Below are positions 7,238 to 18,243 of a DNA stretch of 41,386 bases, in pieces. Location: the NCBI GenBank assembly GCA_021816455.1, contig JAKAXU010000028.1, positions 1-41,386 of the forward strand. The letters run 5' to 3'. This DNA comes from Acidobacteriota bacterium. GTDB taxonomy: Bacteria; Acidobacteriota; Terriglobia; Terriglobales; Acidobacteriaceae. The notes under the pieces were generated by a model. It was not told where the DNA came from. It saw only the letters and a program-made list of their open reading frames with translations, and searched no databases. The position numbers and the translations under genes are program-made. Positions within the stretch are counted from its first letter, which is position 1. Every line of letters begins with the position of its first letter.

Positions 7238-8890
7238 TCAGTGCATCGCAACGTCGCTGCTGCCGCCGGCCGGCTTGTTCTTGCTCAACAGAAACGCCAG
7301 AAAAATCATCCCTATAGCCATCCAGAAGAGCATCTTGAAGACATCGACGTAGGCCTGCATCGCCGCCTGTCGATTCAACTCACCGTAGATCGAGGCCATC
7401 GCCGGCGTTGCCCCATTGTGCTTGCCAAAGCTCTGGTCCAGATAACGGGTCGTTCCGCCCATTACCTGCGCATAAGGAATGCGCAGGTTTGTCATCTTCT
7501 CCTGCAGCAACGCCTGGTGATGCAGGGACTGGTTGGTGACGAATGCGCCGGTGATGGCGATGAAGATGCTGCCGCCGATGTTGCGGACGAAGTTGATCAA
7601 TCCGGCCACCTGATTGCTCTGCTCGCGCGGAATCCCGACATAGGCCGCTGTCGTAATCGAGATGAAGCAGAAGGGAATTGGCATCATTTGCACCACGCGC
7701 AGCAGCGAAGCGTTGTAGAAGCTCATATCCAGCGTCAGTTGCGTGGTCGTGAACCAGTATGACAAGGCGAAGAAAACAAAGCCCACGGCGGCGATATACC
7801 GCGCAGGATATTTGCTGGTAGTCCAGCCGGCAAAGGGCATCACTAGGACCAGCGCAAACCCGCCTGCCGTCAGCGCCTCGCCGGCGTTGGTCGCCGTGTA
7901 GCCGAGCAGCCCTTGCAGCATCTGCGGCTGCAGGACAGTGCTGGCGTTCAGCACGCCGCCCACCAGCGCCATCAAAAAGCAGCTGATGGCAAAATTCTTG
8001 TATTTGAAGAGCTTCAGGTTGATCAGAGGATGCTTCTGCCGTAACTCCCAGACAATCAGCCCGACGAGACCGCCGACGAACATCACGGCAAAAAATCGGA
8101 TGAAGCCGGACGAGAACCAGTCGTTTTCCTCTCCCTTGTCCAGCATGATCTGCATGCCGCCCATGGCCAGACTCAGAAGCGCCAGCCCCATAAAATCCAT
8201 GTTGAATAGGTGCTTGCGGTTGGGAACAATCCACGGCGGATCGTCCACCATGCGCGCCACCAGCACGTAGGCCAGAATGCCCACAGGAATGTTGATGTAA
8301 AAGATCCAGCGCCACGAATAGCTGTCGGTGATCCATCCGCCCAGGGTTGGTCCGATCGACGGCGCCAGTACGGCCACCAGACCGTAAAGCGCAAAGGCCT
8401 GCCCTCGATGCTTCTCGTCGAAGGAGTCGGCCATGATAGCCTGCGCCATCGGCTGCAAGCCGCCGCCTCCGGCGCCCTGCAGCACGCGAAAGAGCAGCAG
8501 CATGGGCAGCGTGGGCGCGATGCCGCACAGAAAACTGGATACCGTGAAAATCGTAATGCAGAGCAGGAAAAAGTTCTTGCGCCCGATCAGATTCGAGGCC
8601 CATCCGCCCAGCGGCAGCACAATAGCATTCGATACCAGGTAGCTGGTCAGCACCCACGTACCTTCATCTGTGCTCGCGCCTAGATTACCGGCGATGTGCG
8701 GCAGGGCCACATTAGCAATAGAGGTGTCCAGCACTTCCATGAACGCGGCCAGCGCAACCGTCATCGCGATCAGCCACGGATTCGTGCGCGGCTTCCAGTG
8801 CGCGTGCAGATCGACCGACGGATTCTGGACGGTCCGCTCCACCGCAGCCGATTCGGCGGCTGGTTGAATCGCCTCACTTATGGTCGCCAT
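7238..8890 (-). CDS. DHA2-family (EmrB/QacA-type) multidrug efflux transporter
   Basis: This 550-residue major-facilitator protein has about 14 transmembrane helices. DHA2 hallmarks are the N-terminal LAAFMEVLDTSIANVALPHIAGNL, GWASNLIGRKNFFL (motif A), RVLQGAGGGGLQPMAQAI (motif B) and GLVAVLAPSIGPTLGGWITD (motif C, antiporter signature). It should export hydrophobic compounds by proton antiport across the inner membrane. EmrB-type partners usually sit beside a membrane-fusion protein (EmrA), and none is present here, so the partner is elsewhere or the pump works alone. It follows guaB on the minus strand after a 150-base gap. A GAGG motif lies about nine bases before the ATG. The substrate cannot be told from sequence. 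Confidence 0.92.
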   Translation of the reverse strand: MATISEAIQPAAESAAVERTVQNPSVDLHAHWKPRTNPWLIAMTVALAAFMEVLDTSIANVALPHIAGNLGASTDEGTWVLTSYLVSNAIVLPLGGWASNLIGRKNFFLLCITIFTVSSFLCGIAPTLPMLLLFRVLQGAGGGGLQPMAQAIMADSFDEKHRGQAFALYGLVAVLAPSIGPTLGGWITDSYSWRWIFYINIPVGILAYVLVARMVDDPPWIVPNRKHLFNMDFMGLALLSLAMGGMQIMLDKGEENDWFSSGFIRFFAVMFVGGLVGLIVWELRQKHPLINLKLFKYKNFAISCFLMALVGGVLNASTVLQPQMLQGLLGYTATNAGEALTAGGFALVLVMPFAGWTTSKYPARYIAAVGFVFFALSYWFTTTQLTLDMSFYNASLLRVVQMMPIPFCFISITTAAYVGIPREQSNQVAGLINFVRNIGGSIFIAITGAFVTNQSLHHQALLQEKMTNLRIPYAQVMGGTTRYLDQSFGKHNGATPAMASIYGELNRQAAMQAYVDVFKMLFWMAIGMIFLAFLLSKNKPAGGSSDVAMH

Positions 8891-9040
8891 AGATATAAAG
8901 CCTCGATGCGGAGCGCGCCTGGGAAAACGCAGGCACAGTGCGAGCCTTGCCTGACTGACAGTGAAATCTTCTGCTTTTCAACAGATGCGCGGCCAGCGCC
9001 GGGGATGCAGAAATCCCACGGTGGCCAGACGACTCCAGCC

Positions 9041-11725
<2,685 letters not shown>

Positions 11726-11861
11726 TCAGTCTAACGAAAGAAGACCTATACTTCAGTCACATATTGTCCCAATTTGCGTCAGGGTTGCGCGCTACCAGCT
11801 CGCTATCTGGCTTTTCCCGAATCTGCTGCGTTGGAACAGTTCTGAACGGAGCAGGGAAGTT

Positions 11862-14800
11862 ATGGACCATCGCCGCGCCTCGGTGCGCGTCCGTGCATGG
11901 GGTCGCATCGCTAAGGCATGCGGCATGCCCGGCTCGCTGCGATTCGCCATGCACGCGCTGGTCTGCGTTCTCGGCAGCTCGGTTTTCTGTGTGCTCGTCC
12001 CGGCCGAACTCTGCCTAGCTCAGGTAGCTTCCGGCGGCACCGGCGCCGTCGATGGACTGCTCACCAACCAGTACAGCCATCCGCTGGCCGACGCGACCAT
12101 CGTCCTCCACTGCCCCTCGAATCACGTCACCGCCACGGCTACCACCAATCGCAAAGGCGTCTATCGCCTCTCCGGGCTTGCCCCAGGGGAATACAGCATG
12201 CAGGTCGCCGTCGATCTGATCGGCCACGCTGAACTGGAAGGTATCGAGATCATCGTCGGACACACCACAAAGCTCCAGGCCGCGCTCAACGTAATCGTCT
12301 CCTCCAACCATCAGCTCACCGCAGTGCAGACCGACGACGACGGCCTCGATCCCGTTGATCCGGCCGTGACCACCACTCTTACCGGCCAGCAGTTGACCGC
12401 CATGCCCGCACGCGAGCACGACTGGGTCGCCATCGCCGCCACCACTCCGGCAGCCAATGTCAACAACCTGCCGCCACCGGACAACTCCCTCGCCGGTTCG
12501 CTCGAAGAAGATTCCTCCAACCAGACCGTCTCGCTTGGCGGCAGCCCGCGTCAGGCCTCCACCACCGTCGATGGCGTCCGCACGCCGGTCGGCTTTCAGC
12601 GCGGAGGCAACAATCAGGGCCGCACCGAACAGACGCTCGGTGAGTCGGCCGTGATGAAGCTGAGCGCGCGAACCGGACTGGCCGGTGCCGATCAGGCGCA
12701 TGGCGCCGGTGGCGCGGTCGATCTCTTCACCCAGCACGGGCGCAACGGACTCCACGGCCAGTTCTTTTTCAACTTGCGCAACAGTTCCTGGGGCGCGCTC
12801 AACCCATACACCCAGCAGATCGCGCTCATCGCTCCTGCCACGCCCACTACCATCGTCCAATACACGCCTGTCAGCTTCAGCCCGCCGTGGAGTCGCGAAG
12901 CTGTAGGCCTGGGTGTCGGACGGCAGATCATCCGCCGCACACTCTGGGGCTTCGCCTCGTTCGACGGCCTGTGGCGCAACGATCCCGCCATGGCCACCGT
13001 CAGGGAGCCGGCGAACTTCTTTCTTCAGCCCGCCAACCAGGAACTCGCCATCTTCGGCGCGCGCCTCGGCATCGGCGGAGCCACGCTCTTCGAGCAGGAA
13101 GTTGCAGCCTACTCCAGTTGGCTCACTCAGTTCACCGGACTGCTTGGCAAGGTGCCGCGTACCGCACACCAGCTCCAGGGCTTTGTCCGTCTCGACTGGC
13201 AGCCCACCGAACGCCAGCATGTGGACACGGAGATCAATCTCGCGGAGTTCATCTCGCCTTCCGGCGCGCTTGGCAGCACCATTGAAACCTACGGTGGACA
13301 CAGCTTTGGCGACATGCGCCGCAAGGATGGCTGGGTCATCGTCCAGCATGAGAAATTTTTCACCGCCAATCTACTCAACGTCCTCGGAGGCCAGTGGAAT
13401 CGCCACATCCTCAGCGTCACCTCTTCGACTCCGTCGCCGCTGGAGTCCACGCTCGTGGCCACCTCCAGCGGACGCCTGCCGGAGATGATGGCCGACTCCC
13501 GCTACGGCTTCATCCTCGGCTCACCGGCGCGGCTCGTCGGCACCCGCTACCCGGACGAGCAATCCTTTCTCGGCATCGACACGCTGAGCTGGGTGCGCGG
13601 TCCTCATCTCATCAAGCTCGGCGCCAGCTTTGACCACATCGCCGACACCACTAACGGCGTCTACAACCAGAACGGCACCTACGACTATGCCACGCTGGTT
13701 AACTTCATTTCCGATGTCGCCAGCTTCCAGAAGTATGGCTTGGCCGGCGTCGATAACCCTTACCAGAATCAGCACAACTGCGACCCCTCCGGGAAGAGTC
13801 TCGGCTACCTGCCCTGCTACACCTGGTTCAAGCAGCAACTCGGTCCTTCCACCTGGATGATCAGTACCAACGACCTCGCCGCATTCTTCACCGAGCAGTG
13901 GCAGCCCGCCCACTCCCTCACGCTCTCGCTCGGCGGACGCATGGAGGCCGAGCAGCTTCCGCCGCCCATCGCCGCTGTCGTCAACTCCGACCTGCCGCAG
14001 ACCACCAAACTTCCCCCCATCGAATACAACTGGGAGCCGCGTTTCGGCCTTGCCTGGTCGCCCTTTCACTCCACCGTCCTGCGACTCGGCGCTGGACTTT
14101 ACTACGGTCGCATCGACAACTCCGCCGCTCTCGGCGCGCTCACCCAGACCGGCTCGCAAAACGGCGACCTTCAGTACTTCTTCAAGCCCACTGATCTTGG
14201 TGCGCCGCCCTTTCCCTACGCGTTCTCCACGCCGCCGCAAACCAGCGTCAAGCCCGGTGCCGTCTACTTCGCACATGGCTTCCGCCTGCAGGAGGTCGAT
14301 CAGGGCGTAGTCAGCATTGGCCAATCTCTACCCGGCAACTGGCAGATTGAGATGAGCGCGCTAGCCAGCCTCGGCCGCCGCCTGCCAATCTCCATCGACA
14401 CCAACATCGATCCCACGCAGGGTCCGCAGACCATCACCTACGGCGTCGTCGATGGCCTCGGCACCGGGCCGATCAAGACCGCCCAGATCACCGTCCCGTT
14501 CTTCTCCGCGCGCCTCAATCCCAACTATCAGCAGATCGATGCCATAGAAAGCCGCTCCAACTCCAAATATGATGCGGCCATGATTCGCGTCCTGCGCTTT
14601 GGCCGCAACGGCCTCAGCCTGCGCGCCCATTATCTCTACGCTCACGCCACGGACTGGAATCCCAACGAAACCGGCTACGTGCAGGTCAACGGCGTCCTCG
14701 ACCCCACCAATTTCAGTCTCGAATACGGCACCTCGAGTCTGGATATCCGACACTCCGCCATGGCCATGCTGCTCTGGGAGTCCCGCTGGAACGGCGCCGA

Positions 14801-15299
14801 ATGGGTGCAGCGCGCCTTTGCCAACTGGAGCATCTCAGGCGTCGGCCAGTTTCGCTCCGGACTGCCTTACACCATGCGCGTCGGCGGCTACCTGCCCGGC
14901 TTCTACACCCAGTCCCGAACACTCATCGAAGGCGTCGGACCCGGTCTCAACGGATCGGGCGGGGACAACCGCCTCTACTCCGTCGGCCGCAACACCTATC
15001 GTTACCCGGAGACTTACACCGCAAATTTTCGCCTCGGCAAGCGGTTTATCTTCCGCGGTGACCGTGAGTTGGAGTTCCTCGCCGAAAGCTTCAATCTCTT
15101 CAACCACGAAAACGTCACCTGGATTGAGACCACCGGCTACTACATCAGCCGAGGCAGCGCCACCGGCGGACTGCCCACCCTCAACTTCCTGACCGGGTTG
15201 AAGACCAACACTGTCGAATTCGGCAAGCCACTAATCGTCAACGGCACAAACTACTTCCGCCCGCGCGAGGTGCAGCTCGGCCTGCGCGCCCGCTTCTGA
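11862..15299 (+). CDS. TonB-dependent-receptor-like outer-membrane protein with carboxypeptidase-regulatory-like domain
   Basis: This 1145-residue protein has a long signal region (basic residues, then MHALVCVLGSSVFCVLVPAE, cut near residue 52). A carboxypeptidase-regulatory-like beta-sandwich (about 55-130: GAVDGLLTNQYSHPLADATI, GVYRLSGLAPGEYSMQV) follows, then a plug-like part and a long beta-barrel ending in RARF. A C-terminal Phe is the usual barrel-assembly signal. This architecture is the large Acidobacteria-type transporter family thought to move oligosaccharides or other big nutrients across the outer membrane with TonB energy. I cannot pick out a clear TonB box. GGGA just before the ATG serves as ribosome-binding site. 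A secreted arabinofuranosidase lies 3 kb downstream, so a plant-polymer role is possible but unproven. Confidence 0.9.
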   Translation: MDHRRASVRVRAWGRIAKACGMPGSLRFAMHALVCVLGSSVFCVLVPAELCLAQVASGGTGAVDGLLTNQYSHPLADATIVLHCPSNHVTATATTNRKGVYRLSGLAPGEYSMQVAVDLIGHAELEGIEIIVGHTTKLQAALNVIVSSNHQLTAVQTDDDGLDPVDPAVTTTLTGQQLTAMPAREHDWVAIAATTPAANVNNLPPPDNSLAGSLEEDSSNQTVSLGGSPRQASTTVDGVRTPVGFQRGGNNQGRTEQTLGESAVMKLSARTGLAGADQAHGAGGAVDLFTQHGRNGLHGQFFFNLRNSSWGALNPYTQQIALIAPATPTTIVQYTPVSFSPPWSREAVGLGVGRQIIRRTLWGFASFDGLWRNDPAMATVREPANFFLQPANQELAIFGARLGIGGATLFEQEVAAYSSWLTQFTGLLGKVPRTAHQLQGFVRLDWQPTERQHVDTEINLAEFISPSGALGSTIETYGGHSFGDMRRKDGWVIVQHEKFFTANLLNVLGGQWNRHILSVTSSTPSPLESTLVATSSGRLPEMMADSRYGFILGSPARLVGTRYPDEQSFLGIDTLSWVRGPHLIKLGASFDHIADTTNGVYNQNGTYDYATLVNFISDVASFQKYGLAGVDNPYQNQHNCDPSGKSLGYLPCYTWFKQQLGPSTWMISTNDLAAFFTEQWQPAHSLTLSLGGRMEAEQLPPPIAAVVNSDLPQTTKLPPIEYNWEPRFGLAWSPFHSTVLRLGAGLYYGRIDNSAALGALTQTGSQNGDLQYFFKPTDLGAPPFPYAFSTPPQTSVKPGAVYFAHGFRLQEVDQGVVSIGQSLPGNWQIEMSALASLGRRLPISIDTNIDPTQGPQTITYGVVDGLGTGPIKTAQITVPFFSARLNPNYQQIDAIESRSNSKYDAAMIRVLRFGRNGLSLRAHYLYAHATDWNPNETGYVQVNGVLDPTNFSLEYGTSSLDIRHSAMAMLLWESRWNGAEWVQRAFANWSISGVGQFRSGLPYTMRVGGYLPGFYTQSRTLIEGVGPGLNGSGGDNRLYSVGRNTYRYPETYTANFRLGKRFIFRGDRELEFLAESFNLFNHENVTWIETTGYYISRGSATGGLPTLNFLTGLKTNTVEFGKPLIVNGTNYFRPREVQLGLRARF

Positions 15300-15408
15300 A
15301 CCAAGCGGCTTTCTGAATAAGCGTCTCTTCGGAAGGATGCGGGCATTCCGCCCCTGTGGAAAGACAAGGGAACTGAATCAGGGCATCCCAATCGTCCCAA
15401 CAACCGAT

Positions 15409-15879
15409 TCAACTGGTGTGATCGAGCAGTATCTTCCAACCCTGCGGTCCCTTGCGCCACACCAGACTGAAGATGCCGTCATCCTTGGCCGCCGCGCCGT
15501 GCGCCGTGCGCTCCAAATGAAAACGTCCCGTCACCACCGCGTATTCCACCACTCCTGCCGAGGTCGGGAGCAGACGCACCGAAAGCTCACCGAAGCGGAG
15601 CGTGCCCATCTGAGTCTTGTCGGCGTAGGCCTTCCGATAACGTTCCAGAATCGGCTCGTAGCCGTGCGCAATCGTGCTTCCGATGAAGGTCGTCTCCGGC
15701 GAATCCTCATAACCGCGCATGAATCCGTCGATGTCTCCTCGATTCCACGCCGCCACCTGAGCGGACATCACAGCGCGAATTGCAGCATCCTCTCCGGTTG
15801 GCGATTGCGCGACAAGCCAGCGGCTGCTCCCCAGAAAACCGATGCAAACCATCATCCATCCAAGCCAACGCATGCGCAT
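15409..15879 (-). CDS. Secreted DUF4440/SnoaL-like (NTF2-fold) protein
   Basis: A signal peptide (MRMRWLGWMMVCIGFLGSSRW, cut after LVAQ) is followed by an NTF2-like cone-fold domain. The pattern AAIRAVMSAQVAAWNRGDIDGFMRGY, then ILERYRKAY, and a final WKILLDHTS is typical of DUF4440 proteins. Their catalytic or binding role is usually unknown. GAGGG (complement of 15886-15890) lies six bases before the ATG at 15879. An in-frame ATG at 15885 abuts it and is a poorer candidate. The gene is divergent from the molybdopterin oxidoreductase, with few bases between them, and convergent with the receptor gene. Confidence 0.8.
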   Translation of the reverse strand: MRMRWLGWMMVCIGFLGSSRWLVAQSPTGEDAAIRAVMSAQVAAWNRGDIDGFMRGYEDSPETTFIGSTIAHGYEPILERYRKAYADKTQMGTLRFGELSVRLLPTSAGVVEYAVVTGRFHLERTAHGAAAKDDGIFSLVWRKGPQGWKILLDHTS

Positions 15880-15913
15880 AGTCATCCCTCACAGATGAGT
15901 CTAGAATGCCACT

Positions 15914-18100
15914 ATGCAAGCCTCGACCAAGACAACGCAATCCTCCTCCCCCCTGCGCGTGGTTCACACTGTCTGTTCCCACGACTGTCCGGACTCCTGC
16001 GCGGTGCTGGTGACGGTGGACGGCACAGGCCGCGCGGTCAAGGTTGCGGGCGATCCAAATCATCCGGTCACGCAAGGGTTTCTCTGCGGCAAAGTGGCTA
16101 AATATCTTGACCGCGTCTATTCGCCCGAGCGCGTTCTCTATCCTCTCAAACGCAAATTCGGAGCGCCCAAAGGACCATCGAAAGAGCGCAGCAACTCCAC
16201 CTTCGAGCGCGTTTCCTGGGACCAGGCCCTCGACGAGATCACCGGGCGACTGCGGCAGATTGCCGACGAGCACGGTCCGGAATCAATCCTTCCCTACAGC
16301 TACGCCGGGACTATGGGCCTGCTTGGCTATGGTTCAATGGATCGAAGATTTTTTCACCGCCTGGGTGCCTCACAGCTTGACCGAACCATCTGCGCCGAAG
16401 CGGGCGGACAGGCCTGGAACCTCGTCTACGGACGCAAGCTCGGCACGGCCAATCAGGACTTCGCCGCAGCGAAGCTAATCCTCGCCTGGGGTGCGAACAT
16501 CCACGGCAACAACATTCATCTCTGGCCTTTCGTTGAGCAGGCGCGGCGCAACGGAGCACGCCTGATCGTCATCGATCCCTATCGCACGCGCACCGCTGGC
16601 CTGGCTGACTGGCACATCGCTATCCATCCCGGCACTGACGCCGCGCTCGCCCTCGGCATGATGCACGTGATCCTGCGCGACGGCCTCGAAGATCGCTCCT
16701 ATATTGACCAGATGACGCACGGCTTCGACGAACTGAACGCGCGGGTGCGCGAGTATACGCCTGAGCGCGTCGCAGTCTGGACTGGCCTGCGCCCTGCTGA
16801 GATTGAGCAACTCGCCTGCGAGTATGCGACGACGAGACCCGCAGCCCTGCGACTGAACTACGGCGTGCAGCGTTCGGAGAACGGGGGCACGGCGGTACGC
16901 GCCATCGCCATGCTGCCTGCTCTCACCGGCTCCTGGCGCGAGCGCGGCGGCGGCGCGCAGTTGTCGCTCTCCGGCAGTTTCCAATGGAACAAGCAGGCTC
17001 TCGAGCGCCCGGACCTGATGCTTGATTCCCCGCTCGGCCGCCCGGCTCGCGTGGTCAACATGTCGCGCCTCGGTCACGCCCTTACCGAGTTGGGGGCTGA
17101 TCCCAGGGAAGGCCCGCGTGTGCATGCCCTCTTTGTCTACAACTCGAACCCCGGCGCCGTCGCGCCTAACCAGAACGCTGTTCGCCGCGGCCTGCTTCGT
17201 TCCGATCTCTTCACCGTCGTTCACGAGCAGTTCCTCACTGATACCACCGACTACGCCGATTACGTGCTTCCTGCGACCACTTTTCTGGAGCACGAGGAGA
17301 TACAGGGCGCTTATGGCCACACCTTCGTCCAGCACTCGGCGCAGGCCATCGAGCCGCTTGGAGAAGCTCGTTCGAACGTATGGCTCTTCACCCAACTTGC
17401 CGCGCGGATGGGCTTCACGGAACCATGTTTTCGCGATACGCCGCAGCAAATGATGGAGCAGGCTCTCGATCCGGACGAAAATGGTCTCTCACGCAACCCC
17501 GGAATGCGGCACATCGCGCTTGCTTCGCTGATCGATCGCGGACACATCGCGCTGCAACTCCGGGACGCGCGACCAGACGACATGGAGGCGTCGCTCCCGT
17601 TCAGCTTCGGAGCGGTCGAGACGCCCAGCGGAAAGATCGAATTTTACTCTGACCAACTCGCCGCGGCAAGCCAGGACCCGCTGCCAGCCTTCGTCGCTCC
17701 CACCGAGTCGAGACTCGGCACCGCAGCAGAAAGATACCCGCTCGAATTTCTGCCGCGCAAGGCCGACCACTACATGAACAGCACCTTCGCCAACCTCGAC
17801 GGCCATCGGCGCGTGGAGGCCGATACTGCGCAACGGCTGGAGATGCACCCGGCCGACGCGGCCGCGCGGGGCATCGCCGACGGTGACCCGGTGCGCGTCT
17901 GGAATGATCGCGGCTCCATCACGCTTGCCGCCATGATTTCCAGCCGCGTCGTCTCCGGCGTCGTTGCCGGCCGCATGGACTGGGGCAAACTCAGCGCCGA
18001 TGCACAAAACGTCAACGCACTCACCAGTGAACGACTGACCGACATCGGCGCTGCCGCCACATTTTACTCCACACTGGTTGAGGTGGAGCGTCTCGGCTGA
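15914..18100 (+). CDS. Molybdopterin-dependent oxidoreductase (bis-MGD, DMSO-reductase superfamily)
   Basis: This 728-residue catalytic subunit has an N-terminal [4Fe-4S] site (Cys21, Cys25, Cys29 in CSHDCPDSC, and Cys58 in FLCGK). The molybdopterin-binding domains follow (WGANIHGNNIH, VIDPYRTRTAGLADWHIAIHPGTDAALALGM), and a C-terminal dinucleotide-binding domain begins near residue 630 (LEMHPADAAARGIADGDPVRVWN). By position, Cys160 in RTICAEAGG is the likely molybdenum ligand (inference). There is no Tat signal, so the enzyme should be cytoplasmic. No iron-sulfur or membrane-anchor subunit lies beside it, so electrons must go to a soluble carrier. The substrate is unknown. The fdhD gene 7 kb away could serve its maturation too. 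No strong ribosome-binding site is visible. Confidence 0.88.
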   Translation: MQASTKTTQSSSPLRVVHTVCSHDCPDSCAVLVTVDGTGRAVKVAGDPNHPVTQGFLCGKVAKYLDRVYSPERVLYPLKRKFGAPKGPSKERSNSTFERVSWDQALDEITGRLRQIADEHGPESILPYSYAGTMGLLGYGSMDRRFFHRLGASQLDRTICAEAGGQAWNLVYGRKLGTANQDFAAAKLILAWGANIHGNNIHLWPFVEQARRNGARLIVIDPYRTRTAGLADWHIAIHPGTDAALALGMMHVILRDGLEDRSYIDQMTHGFDELNARVREYTPERVAVWTGLRPAEIEQLACEYATTRPAALRLNYGVQRSENGGTAVRAIAMLPALTGSWRERGGGAQLSLSGSFQWNKQALERPDLMLDSPLGRPARVVNMSRLGHALTELGADPREGPRVHALFVYNSNPGAVAPNQNAVRRGLLRSDLFTVVHEQFLTDTTDYADYVLPATTFLEHEEIQGAYGHTFVQHSAQAIEPLGEARSNVWLFTQLAARMGFTEPCFRDTPQQMMEQALDPDENGLSRNPGMRHIALASLIDRGHIALQLRDARPDDMEASLPFSFGAVETPSGKIEFYSDQLAAASQDPLPAFVAPTESRLGTAAERYPLEFLPRKADHYMNSTFANLDGHRRVEADTAQRLEMHPADAAARGIADGDPVRVWNDRGSITLAAMISSRVVSGVVAGRMDWGKLSADAQNVNALTSERLTDIGAAATFYSTLVEVERLG

Positions 18101-18177
18101 AGCGTGTCCTTCCCGCCCGCGTTTGTAGCATGCGAGGCTTGCTCCTTGAATACGAAGAAAATCCTTTTTCTACGCGC

Positions 18178-18207
18178 TTGTCTTGATGCGTGGCGATCGG
18201 CTAGACT
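18178..18207 (+). promoter_or_regulatory. Candidate promoter of the GH51 gene
   Basis: TTGTCT (18178-18183) and TAGACT (18202-18207) are separated by 18 bases and lie 37 bases before the start codon at 18244. The match is moderate at both boxes. It is the best sigma-70-like pair in the 143-base gap. Confidence 0.3.
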
Positions 18208-18243
18208 TGCGCCCTGGAAACATTTCCGCCCCGGGAGTCTTCT

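Noticed and set aside
12015..13349. 444-codon antisense frame inside the receptor gene
   Set aside because: Low-complexity Gly/Asp/Arg-rich translation, no domain, and the opposite strand is an unmistakable receptor.
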